This document shows positions 40,165 to 46,461 of a stretch of DNA of 46,461 bases, piece after piece. This DNA is from an uncultured Collinsella sp. (lineage in GTDB: Bacteria > Actinomycetota > Coriobacteriia > Coriobacteriales > Coriobacteriaceae), in assembly GCA_900545445.1 (NCBI GenBank), contig UQZH01000011.1:1-46461 (forward strand), written 5' to 3'. The position numbers and the translations under genes are program-made. The notes beneath the pieces were generated by a model. The model worked only from the letters and a program-made list of their open reading frames with translations. It searched no databases and was not told the origin of the DNA. Each line of letters starts with the position of its first letter. Position 1 is the first letter of the stretch.

Positions 40165-41391
40165 ATGAGCAAGGAAAAAGTCGTTCTCGCATATTCCGGT
40201 GGTCTTGATACATCCGTATGTGTCAAATGGCTCCAGGACGAGAAAAATCTCGATGTCGTTTGCGTCTGCGGCAACGTGGGCCAGGAGGAGACCGGCCTGG
40301 ATGCCAAGAAGCAGAAGGCGCTCGACCTGGGCGTTCTCGATTGCCAGGTGCTCGACCTGCGCGACGAGTTCTCCGATGAGTTCCTGACTAAGGCCATCGC
40401 CGCAAATTCCATGTACGAGAACAAGTACCCGCTGCTCTCCGCTCTGTCTCGCCCGCTGCTCGCCAAGAAGCTTGTCGAGGTCGCTCACGGGTTTGGCGCG
40501 ACCTACGTCGCCCACGGCTGCACCGGCAAGGGTAACGACCAGGTTCGTTTTGAGGCTGCGGTCAAGGCCCTCGACCCCGAGCTTAAGGTTATCGCCCCCG
40601 TTCGCGAGTGGGATCTGAAGTGCCGTCCCGACGAGGTCGCCTATGCCCACGCCCACAACGTGCCGGTTCCCGAGGGTGCCAACGACAACCCCTATTCCAT
40701 CGACGACAACCTGTGGGGTCGTGCCATTGAGTGTGGCCACCTGGAGGACCCCTGGAATGAGCCGCTCGACGACGCCTGGGTTATGACCAAGAATCCCGAG
40801 GACACGCCCGACACCCCGACGTATACCGAGATTGAGTTTGAGGTCGGCAAGCCCGTCGCCGTCGACGGCAAGAAGATGAAGCTCTCCGAGATCGTCATCG
40901 CCCTCAATAAGATTGCGGGCGACAACGGCTTTGGCCGTCTCGACCTGGTCGAGGATCGTCTGGTGGGCCTCAAGAGCCGCGAGTGCTATGAGGTTCCCGG
41001 CGCCCTGACGCTCATCACCGCCCATAAGGCACTCGAGGACATTTGCGTTGAGGGCGACCTGCTCAAGACTAAGATTAAGCTCGAGCAGGATTGGGCCACC
41101 GCCGTGTACAACGGCCAGTGGTACAGCCCACTCAAAAACGCGCTCGACGCCTTTATGGCCGACACCCAGAAGTTCGTGACCGGCACCGTCCGTCTGAAGT
41201 TCTTTAAGGGCAACTGCCATGTCGTCGGCTGCAAGAGCCCCTTCAGCCTCTACGACTACGGTCTGGCCACCTACGACCGCGACACCACGTTTGACGAGAA
41301 GGCTAGCGCTGGCTTTATCGAGATCGATACGCTGTCGCTCAAGACGTGGGCTAAGGTCCAGGGTCCCAGCTCTGCTGCCGCCCAGGCTTAA
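40165..41391 (+). CDS. argG: Argininosuccinate synthase
   Basis: 408 aa ATP-dependent ligase joining citrulline and aspartate. The PP-loop AYSGGLDTSV is at 9-18. The substrate-binding YVAHGCTGKGNDQVRFE, EWDLKCRP and the SIDDNLWGRAIECGHLEDPW segments are conserved, as is EVPGALTLITAHKALE. Start at ATG 40165 (MSKEKVVLAYSGG) with GAAAGGAAA upstream; an in-frame start at 40114 lies within the leader. Slightly longer than the family average by a short A/Q-rich tail. argH follows after a small gene. Confidence 0.97.
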   Translation: MSKEKVVLAYSGGLDTSVCVKWLQDEKNLDVVCVCGNVGQEETGLDAKKQKALDLGVLDCQVLDLRDEFSDEFLTKAIAANSMYENKYPLLSALSRPLLAKKLVEVAHGFGATYVAHGCTGKGNDQVRFEAAVKALDPELKVIAPVREWDLKCRPDEVAYAHAHNVPVPEGANDNPYSIDDNLWGRAIECGHLEDPWNEPLDDAWVMTKNPEDTPDTPTYTEIEFEVGKPVAVDGKKMKLSEIVIALNKIAGDNGFGRLDLVEDRLVGLKSRECYEVPGALTLITAHKALEDICVEGDLLKTKIKLEQDWATAVYNGQWYSPLKNALDAFMADTQKFVTGTVRLKFFKGNCHVVGCKSPFSLYDYGLATYDRDTTFDEKASAGFIEIDTLSLKTWAKVQGPSSAAAQA

Positions 41392-41624
41392 GCCTCCCTT
41401 TCCTTGGTATTCGCGCGGCCCATCCGCGTGATACATAACGGGCGCACGGGGTCCCTACCTTTCGTTATGCTTGCTGACACTTCTTAACATCGGTGGCCCC
41501 TACGTTCCGCCCGCGTATTTGATGCCGCGTCTGCGGCTGAGTCCGAGCCCCGCCGGGGTTATCCGGCGGGGCTCCTTCTATCAATTTGGCGCCTCTGCGC
41601 CTATATATATGAGGAGTATCCATT
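41392..41624 (+). terminator. Hairpins after argG
   Basis: GAGCCCCGCCGG (41545-41556) pairs perfectly with CCGGCGGGGCTC (41563-41574) over GGTTAT, followed by CTTCTATC, a probable terminator or attenuator. Upstream, CATAACG/CGTTATG (41434-41440/41463-41469) forms a second, weaker stem. The remainder shows no gene. Confidence 0.65.
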
Positions 41625-41795
41625 ATGTTCCATGCTATCGCGCATGCTTTACTTGCCCTCGTGCCCGAGTTCGATGCTGCAAAGGTCGAGGACGTCCCTA
41701 TGAGCCTGAAGGCCTGGATCGATGATTCGCAGGGCAACATCCGGAGGGAGACGTTGGGCGCCAAGTGCATGGTGCGTCACTTCTTTGCAAATTAG
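41625..41795 (+). CDS. Small hypothetical protein between argG and argH
   Basis: 56 aa, starts MFHAIAHALLALVPEF and ends MVRHFFAN. GAGGAG at 41611-41616 lies 8 nt before the ATG, a good ribosome binding site. Codon third positions are mostly G/C, as in real genes of this window. The protein is amphipathic with no membrane segment and no motif I recognise. It lies 50 bp after a hairpin and 118 bp before argH. It could be a small unannotated protein or the remnant of a larger gene. Confidence 0.5.
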   Translation: MFHAIAHALLALVPEFDAAKVEDVPMSLKAWIDDSQGNIRRETLGAKCMVRHFFAN

Positions 41796-41913
41796 CTACA
41801 TGGCCCAGCGCACGGCAGGGAGTGTGTAAAACTAGCGGTTGAAAAATCGCTTTAGCGACAGGGCGCATTGCTTTGGGCGCTTGTTTTGGTATTTGGAGAA
41901 AGGAGACGGTTCC

Positions 41914-43344
41914 ATGGCTCTTTGGGGCGGTCGTTTTGAGGCGGGCGTGGCCGAGGTCACGCAGGAGTTTGGCGCGTCGCTGCCGGTCGACAAACATCTC
42001 TATAAGCAGGATATCGCCGGATCTAAGGCACATGCCAAGATGCTGGCGGCCCAGGGCATTATCAGCGCCGAGGACGAGCAGGCGATTGCCGAGGGTCTGA
42101 CCGCAATCGAACAGGATATCGATGCCGGCAACTTCACCTTCGATATCAACGACGAGGACATTCATATGTCCATCGAGAGCGAGCTGACGCGCCGCATCGG
42201 CGAGGCCGGCAAGCGCCTGCATACCGGGCGTTCGCGCAACGACCAGGTTGCGACCGATACGCGCCTGGGCGTCAAGGCGCTGGCCAAGGAGCTCATGGAG
42301 GCCAATCTTGAACTGCGCCATGTGCTGGTGGATGCGGCCAAGAAGTACGACAAGGTGATTCTGCCGGGCTATACGCACATGCAGCACGCTCAGCCCGTGC
42401 TGCTGTCGCATCATCTGCTGGCGTATTCCTGGATGTTCGCGCGCGACTTTACACGCCTGAAGGCCGTCTTTGATGCCGCCGACAACTGCCCGTTGGGTGC
42501 TGCCGCTCTTGCCGGTACGAGCTATCCGCTCGATCGTCAGATGACGGCTGCCGAACTTGGCTTTGCGGGTGTGATTCCCAACTCGCTCGATGCGGTTTCC
42601 GACCGTGATTTCCTGCTCGATCTGCATTACGCCGGCTCCGTCATGGCCATGCACCTGTCGCGTCTTTCCGAGGAGATCGTGCTGTGGTCGAGCTCCGAAT
42701 TTGGCTTTATCACGCTTTCCGACTCCTACTCCACCGGCTCGTCCATCATGCCGCAGAAGAAGAATCCCGACTTTGCCGAGCTTATCCGCGGCAAGAGCGG
42801 CCGAGTCTATGGCAACCTGGTGCAGCTGCTCGTGACCATGAAGGGCCTGCCGCTTGCTTATAACAAGGACTTGCAGGAGGACAAGGAGGGCGCCCTCGAT
42901 ACCGCCCATACGCTCATGCAGTGCCTGTCCGTTATGGCCGGTATGATTTCGACCTGGACCGTCAACGAGGATGCCATGGCGCGCGAGTGCGGTGTGGGGC
43001 ACCTTGCCGCCACCGATGTTGCCGATTACCTGGCCAAGCGTGGCCTGCCGTTCCGCGAGGCACATGCCGTGGTGGGCCATTTGGTCCTGATGTGTGAGAA
43101 GCGCGGCTGCAACCTTGAGGACCTGCCGTTTGAGGTGTTCCAGGAGGCGAGCCCGCTCTTTGAGCACGACATTACCGAGGCGCTCGACATCCCGTCGATT
43201 GTCGCCGCGCGCACGACCGAGGGCGGCACCGCCCCTGCCGCCGTTGCCGTGCAGCTGCAGCGTGCCGAGGCACAGCTTGAGGCCGACAAAGGCGTGTTTG
43301 GATCGCTGACCAAGGTCGTCGAAATGGGCCACGGGGTAAAGTAG
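41914..43344 (+). CDS. argH: Argininosuccinate lyase
   Basis: 476 aa fumarase/aspartase superfamily lyase releasing arginine and fumarate. MALWGGRFEAG opens the protein; HTGRSRNDQVATDTRL, YTHMQHAQPVL and the superfamily signature GSSIMPQKKNPD (275-286, catalytic Ser) are intact. Start at ATG 41914, with AAAGGAG 8 nt upstream; the frame is open 25 codons further but without homology. Length is typical (about 460-480). Confidence 0.97.
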   Translation: MALWGGRFEAGVAEVTQEFGASLPVDKHLYKQDIAGSKAHAKMLAAQGIISAEDEQAIAEGLTAIEQDIDAGNFTFDINDEDIHMSIESELTRRIGEAGKRLHTGRSRNDQVATDTRLGVKALAKELMEANLELRHVLVDAAKKYDKVILPGYTHMQHAQPVLLSHHLLAYSWMFARDFTRLKAVFDAADNCPLGAAALAGTSYPLDRQMTAAELGFAGVIPNSLDAVSDRDFLLDLHYAGSVMAMHLSRLSEEIVLWSSSEFGFITLSDSYSTGSSIMPQKKNPDFAELIRGKSGRVYGNLVQLLVTMKGLPLAYNKDLQEDKEGALDTAHTLMQCLSVMAGMISTWTVNEDAMARECGVGHLAATDVADYLAKRGLPFREAHAVVGHLVLMCEKRGCNLEDLPFEVFQEASPLFEHDITEALDIPSIVAARTTEGGTAPAAVAVQLQRAEAQLEADKGVFGSLTKVVEMGHGVK

Positions 43345-43394
43345 GGGTTTGGCTGAAGCCGTTTTGGCCATGTATTGATAAATTGTTTTTGTTT

Positions 43395-43427
43395 ACGGGC
43401 GTCTGCTGTTGCGGGCGCCCGTTTTTT
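43395..43427 (+). terminator. Rho-independent terminator after argH
   Basis: ACGGGCG (43395-43401) pairs with CGCCCGT (43416-43422) and is followed by TTTTTT. Confidence 0.9.
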
Positions 43428-43727
43428 GTTGCTATGGGGGAGGTGCTTGTCGTGAACTTTTGTAGGACCTTTGGGCAGGTTGTGTAAGGGGTACGTTCAC
43501 AGGCGGCAACCGACCGTCTGCTTGGTTCGATGCGGTTGATGGGCGGTCGGATGGTACTCTAATCGGGCTTCGAAACAGAAGTGACACATATGGAGCGCTT
43601 TAATAAATTGTAGCGTTTCAATAAACAGCTTTTTGTTTAACTGCAGCTAAAACTCTGTTACGATGCAGTCCAGGCGGGTGTCGGAATGGGACTTGGGCAC
43701 GCGCGAACCTACTTGAAAGGCTACCTT
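43428..43727 (+). promoter_or_regulatory. ndk upstream region with two promoters and direct repeats
   Basis: No gene is visible. TTGATG (43536-43541) and TCTAAT (43558-43563) form one possible promoter with a 16-bp spacer; TTAACT (43637-43642) and TACGAT (43659-43664) form another, also 16 bp. Between them AGCGCTTTAATAAA (43594-43607) and AGCGTTTCAATAAA (43612-43625) are 12/14 identical direct repeats 18 bp apart in an AT-rich patch. CCGACCG/CGGTCGG (43510-43516/43544-43550) is an inverted repeat. GAAAGG precedes the ndk ATG. Confidence 0.45.
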
Positions 43728-44132
43728 ATGGCTATCGAGAAGACCTTCATCATGATTAAGCCCGACGCCGTGCGCGATCGCAAGATCGGCGAGATTGTTG
43801 CTCGCATCGAGCGCAGCGGCCTTGTCATCGAGCGCATGGAGATGACCACGCTCGAGCGCGCTACCGTCGAGGAGCACTACGCCCATCTGGCCGACAAGCC
43901 CTTCTTTGGCGGTCTCTGCGACTTTATGACGAGCGGTCCGGTCGTCAAGATGGTCGTTTCCGGTCTCTCCGCTGTCTCCAAGATGCGCACCCTTATGGGT
44001 GCTACCAACCCGCTTGATGCTGCCCCCGGCACCATTCGCGGCGACTTCGCTGTCGATGTCAACGCCAACGTGATCCACGGCTCCGACTGCCTGGAGAACG
44101 CCGAGATCGAGATCAAGCGCTTCTTTGGCTAA
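43728..44132 (+). CDS. ndk: Nucleoside diphosphate kinase
   Basis: 134 aa enzyme exchanging gamma phosphates among NDPs/NTPs through a phosphohistidine. KTFIMIKPDAVRD (5-17) and the active-site NVIHGSDCLENAEIEIKRFF with His117 are intact. Length is that of short bacterial Ndk. I start at ATG 43728, matching the family N-terminus, rather than the in-frame ATG at 43686. Monocistronic with its own terminator. Confidence 0.96.
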   Translation: MAIEKTFIMIKPDAVRDRKIGEIVARIERSGLVIERMEMTTLERATVEEHYAHLADKPFFGGLCDFMTSGPVVKMVVSGLSAVSKMRTLMGATNPLDAAPGTIRGDFAVDVNANVIHGSDCLENAEIEIKRFFG

Positions 44133-44170
44133 ACCAGCTTTGACTCCTTAAAGCTGTTAGCGTGTGGCTT

Positions 44171-44205
44171 GGGCGCCGCGGAACTCCGTCCGCGGCGCCC
44201 TTTAT
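44171..44205 (+). terminator. Terminator after ndk
   Basis: GGGCGCCGCGG (44171-44181) pairs perfectly with CCGCGGCGCCC (44190-44200) over an 8-nt loop, followed by TTTAT. Confidence 0.85.
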
Positions 44206-44240
44206 ATTCCAGTAGATTTCTGGTAACAGCGTAGAAATCT

Positions 44241-44279
44241 ATTAAAGAGTCCCCGTCCGGATGTGTGCTCCGGGCGGGG
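44241..44279 (-). terminator. Terminator after rpiB
   Basis: On the minus strand CCCCGCCCGG (44279-44270) pairs with CCGGACGGGG (44260-44251), one G-U type mismatch, followed by ACTCTTTAAT. It lies 31 bp past the rpiB stop. Confidence 0.75.
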
Positions 44280-44309
44280 GCTGGCGTTAGCGTTTGGCTT
44301 TGTAAGTCT

Positions 44310-44777
44310 TTAAGCCTCGTCGACGACCTTGAGTCCGCGGGTCTGGTCGATTTCGTTGAGGAGATTGACGCGACGCTCGTGGCGGCCGCCCTCAAACTCG
44401 GCGTCGAGCCACTCGTCGACGATCATCTTGGCGAGCTCGGAGCCCACGACGCGGGCGCCAAAGGCGAGTACGTTGGTATTGTTGTGCATGCGCGAGAGCT
44501 TGGCGCTGAAGGGTTCGGAGCACACGACGGCGCGTACGCCCTCGACCTTGTTGGCGGCCAGGCTAATCCCGACACCGGTGCCGCAGATCAGGATGCCCAG
44601 GTCGACGTCGCCGTTGGCAACGGCCTTACCCACCTTGTAGCCGGCGATTGGGTAGTCAAAGCTCTCGGAGGTGTCGGTGCCAAAGTTCACGACCTCGCAG
44701 CCGCGCTCCTTCAGGTGCTCGGAGATGATGTTCTTGAGCTCGACGGCGGCGTGGTCGTTGCCGATACCGATCTTCAT
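44310..44777 (-). CDS. rpiB: Ribose-5-phosphate isomerase B
   Basis: 155 aa RpiB/LacAB family isomerase interconverting ribose-5-P and ribulose-5-P. D8-H9 in GNDHAAVELK, the catalytic Cys65 in LICGTGVGISLAANK and the phosphate-binding R96-M-H-N-N-T-N segment are present. The same fold serves allose- and galactose-6-P isomerases, but the motif set fits RpiB. GAGAGGAAC before the ATG at 44777. Monocistronic, convergent with ndk. Confidence 0.93.
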   Translation of the reverse strand: MKIGIGNDHAAVELKNIISEHLKERGCEVVNFGTDTSESFDYPIAGYKVGKAVANGDVDLGILICGTGVGISLAANKVEGVRAVVCSEPFSAKLSRMHNNTNVLAFGARVVGSELAKMIVDEWLDAEFEGGRHERRVNLLNEIDQTRGLKVVDEA

Positions 44778-45048
44778 GGATGGTTCCTCTCTGGTCTGTG
44801 CGGCGAGATTGCTAAAGGTTTTACCGCGTTCGACTGCATGATAGCGCGACTTTTGCGTAAACGCTCGGGCGTTTTTTGGTCAAACGCTTTAGTTTGCAGC
44901 AAGACTATCTTTTCATGAATGAATGCTGTCAGATTGCGCTTGAACGCCGTCCGCCGGAACCATGGTTGCGGTTTTTGATGCATTGTTATCAAATAAAAGA
45001 GCTAACTCTTTTTGAGAGCCCAGTCCGTTATACAAGTAGGAGATACCT
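44778..45048. other. Intergenic region between divergent rpiB and the UPF0597 gene
   Basis: 271 bp without a convincing gene. AAAAGAG-CTAA-CTCTTTT (44995-45012) is a perfect 7-bp hairpin, 37 bp before the next ATG, followed by TGAG. TATACA (45029-45034) resembles a -10 but is too close to the ribosome binding site (AGGAG, 45038-45042) to serve the downstream gene. Promoters for both neighbours must lie here but I cannot assign them. Confidence 0.4.
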
Positions 45049-46368
45049 ATGCCTGCCGATTCCCTTCGTGATACCGTGTTTTGCGATGTTTTGAACCGCG
45101 AGCTTGTCTGTGCGCTCGGCTGCACCGAGCCTATTGCCGTTGCCTATGCAGCGGCGCTGGCGAGCCAGACGCTCGGTTGCGAACCCGATCATATGGATGT
45201 CGCCTGCTCGGGCAACATCATCAAGAACGTTAAGAGCGTGACCGTGCCCAATTCGGGCGGTATGCACGGTATTGAGGCGGCGGCCGTGCTGGGTGCCGTG
45301 GGCGGCGACGCCAAGAGCGCGCTTGAGGTGCTCGAGAGCGTTGACGATAAAGACCGTGCTCGTGTGGCCGAGCTCCTCGCCGATGCCGGCTACTGCGATG
45401 TGTCGCTTGTCGAGGGTGTGCCCAACCTCTACATCAAGGTGACTGCCACAGCCGGGGGCCATACCGCAGTCGTCGAGATTACCGACCACCACACCAATGT
45501 CACGTGCCATACGCTCGACGGTATCCCGGTGTGCGGTAAGTCGGCGGGGGAGTGTGCCGCCTGCGCGGAGCGCGTGGTGGCCGAGCGCGCGGCAGATAAC
45601 GCCGACACCCCTATGAGCATTGAGTCTATCATCGACTTTATCGAGGACGGTGACATTGAGGACGCCCGCGCTGCCGTTGAGCGTCAGATTGAGCTGAACG
45701 GTGCGATCAGTGCCGAGGGCCTGGCGCACGCTTGGGGCGCCGAGGTGGGCCGTACGCTGCTGGGTGCACGTGCCGATGACGTCGCCTGCCGTGCCCGCGC
45801 CCGTGCAGCCGCCGGGTCCGACGCCCGCATGAACGGCTGCGCGCTGCCGGTCGCCATTGTGTGCGGCTCGGGCAATCAGGGCATTACCTGCGCGCTGCCC
45901 GTTATGGAGTATGCCGAGTATCTGCGCTGCGACCACGATCGCCTGGTGCGCGCCGTGATGCTGTCCGATCTTATCGCTGTGCATATCAAGAGCTATATTG
46001 GTGCGCTCTCGGCGTTTTGTGGTGCTATTTGCGCCGCGTGCGGCGCCGGCGCTGCGATTACCTGGCTGTGTGGTGGCACGCACGAGCAGATCGGCGCGAC
46101 GGTCTCGAACACGCTCGGCAACGTGGGCGGCATCGTGTGCGATGGCGCCAAGGCGAGCTGCGCCGCCAAGATTTCCGCGGCCGTTGATGCGGCGATTCTG
46201 GGTCACGATATGGCCATGCAGGGCCGCGGCTTCCGTGCCGGCGAGGGCCTGATCCAGGATACCGTCGAGCAGACGATCGCCAGCATGGGCTACGTGGGCC
46301 GTGTGGGTATGAAGGACACCGACGTCGAGATCCTCAACATCATGATCGGCAAGACTCGAGTCTGTTAG
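45049..46368 (+). CDS. UPF0597 / L-cysteine desulfidase (CyuA/YhaM) family protein
   Basis: 439 aa. The N-terminal LGCTEPIAVAYAAALAS (about 24-40) and the SGNIIKNVKSVTVPNSGG segment define the UPF0597 family, which includes archaeal L-cysteine desulfidase and E. coli YhaM/CyuA. These are oxygen-sensitive iron-sulfur enzymes splitting cysteine to pyruvate, ammonia and sulfide. Several conserved Cys occur in the second half (NGCALPVAIVCGSGNQGITCALPV, AAICAACGAGAAITWLCGG), suitable as cluster ligands. It is related to serine dehydratase alpha chains, so serine is an alternative substrate. AGGAG is 6 nt before the ATG. Confidence 0.85.
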   Translation: MPADSLRDTVFCDVLNRELVCALGCTEPIAVAYAAALASQTLGCEPDHMDVACSGNIIKNVKSVTVPNSGGMHGIEAAAVLGAVGGDAKSALEVLESVDDKDRARVAELLADAGYCDVSLVEGVPNLYIKVTATAGGHTAVVEITDHHTNVTCHTLDGIPVCGKSAGECAACAERVVAERAADNADTPMSIESIIDFIEDGDIEDARAAVERQIELNGAISAEGLAHAWGAEVGRTLLGARADDVACRARARAAAGSDARMNGCALPVAIVCGSGNQGITCALPVMEYAEYLRCDHDRLVRAVMLSDLIAVHIKSYIGALSAFCGAICAACGAGAAITWLCGGTHEQIGATVSNTLGNVGGIVCDGAKASCAAKISAAVDAAILGHDMAMQGRGFRAGEGLIQDTVEQTIASMGYVGRVGMKDTDVEILNIMIGKTRVC

Positions 46369-46461
46369 TTATTGGTTCCGCCGTTCTACCGAACGGCGGA
46401 CCGGCCGACGCTGCAAGCCCGCCAGAGCGGCAATCTGCCTTTCAACTTCGGCGGCATGACC
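46369..46461 (-). CDS. Possible C-terminal end of a convergent gene (partial)
   Basis: On the minus strand one frame is open from the window edge to a TAA at 46371-46369, directly after the UPF0597 stop. It encodes about 30 residues, H-A-A-E-V-E-R-Q-I-A-A-L-A then an Arg-rich end. The composition looks like a natural helical C-terminus, but a second frame is open as well and the length is too short to be sure. The perfect hairpin TCCGCCGTTC-TACC-GAACGGCGGA (46377-46400) lies inside and may instead be a terminator between the convergent genes. Confidence 0.3.
   Translation of the reverse strand, partial: GHAAEVERQIAALAGLQRRPVRRSVERRNQ

Noticed and set aside
41698..43371. 557-codon minus-strand ORF antisense to argH
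   Set aside because: Shadow of a certain gene; no ribosome binding site and no recognisable domain.
43438..43488. Short ORF after the argH terminator
   Set aside because: 17 codons, poor ribosome binding site spacing, no adjacent gene it could regulate.
45012..45034. Promoter TTGAGA...TATACA before the UPF0597 gene
   Set aside because: The spacer is only about 11 bp and the start point would fall on the ribosome binding site.
44915..45094. Cys-containing leader peptide before the cysteine desulfidase family gene
   Set aside because: The frame starting ATG-AAT-GAA-TGC-TGC has two adjacent Cys codons, but it has no ribosome binding site and reads into the downstream gene, with no terminator-antiterminator pair.

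Overview
The window is about 46 kb of GC-rich, densely coding bacterial chromosome. The gene content points to an actinobacterium of the Coriobacteriia, most likely Collinsella or a close relative. The reasons are a division and cell wall (dcw) cluster without ftsA, the yggS-sepF-yggT-divIVA neighbourhood, a class B PBP, FtsW and FtsQ with long low-complexity tails, and strongly G/C-ending codons. The genus is an inference from memory of these features, not a database result. I saw no rRNA, tRNA, insertion sequence, prophage or CRISPR array.

Layout. (1) 1-15611: dcw cluster mraZ-rsmH-ftsL-like-ftsI-murF-mraY-murD-ftsW-murG-murC-murB-ftsQ-ftsZ, headed by a promoter whose -35 lies inside an MraZ-type operator and closed by a terminator after ftsZ. 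murE is absent from its usual place between ftsI and murF. (2) 15703-21129: a phosphate-starvation type operon, pgeF-pstS-pstC-pstA-pstB-phoU, preceded by 11-bp direct repeats that resemble a PHO box. (3) 21180-23804: yggS-sepF-yggT-divIVA, a second division block. (4) 23914-26531, minus strand: a nitroreductase, then pit with a DUF47 (PhoU-like) partner, so the window carries two separate phosphate uptake routes. (5) 26697-29849: a small unknown protein, a Bax1-I membrane protein, a PARG-like macrodomain protein with an altered catalytic motif, and an SGNH hydrolase. (6) 29905-30167: an unusual array of 15-bp sites alternating in orientation every 40 bp. (7) 30179-32647, minus strand: thiD and thiC, with a TPP riboswitch before thiC. 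(8) 32698-39610: an unknown membrane-anchored protein, yaaA behind a terminator, an M18 aminopeptidase, polA and a HAD phosphatase. (9) 39813-43427: argG and argH, with an arginine-rich leader peptide and attenuator-like structures before argG. (10) 43728-46461: ndk, rpiB, a UPF0597/L-cysteine desulfidase family gene and possibly the end of a convergent gene.

How the genes work together. The dcw block makes the lipid II precursors (MurB, C, D, F, MraY, MurG) and the septal machine that polymerises them (FtsW, FtsI, FtsQ, FtsL, FtsZ). SepF and DivIVA from the second block tether or position FtsZ and growth in bacteria lacking FtsA. The Pst and Pit systems supply phosphate. PgeF consumes phosphate in nucleoside phosphorolysis and is translationally coupled to pstS. 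ThiC and ThiD make and phosphorylate the thiamin pyrimidine under TPP control. ArgG and ArgH carry out the last two steps from citrulline to arginine.

The most interesting previously unassigned signals are the argG leader-peptide attenuator (39885-40070), the alternating-orientation site array (29905-30120), two related long palindromic elements at gene 3' ends (24613-24723 and 38614-38804), a terminator that abuts the yaaA ribosome binding site, an apparent AUC start codon for the YggT-family gene, and the QEE to QEA change in the PARG-like protein.
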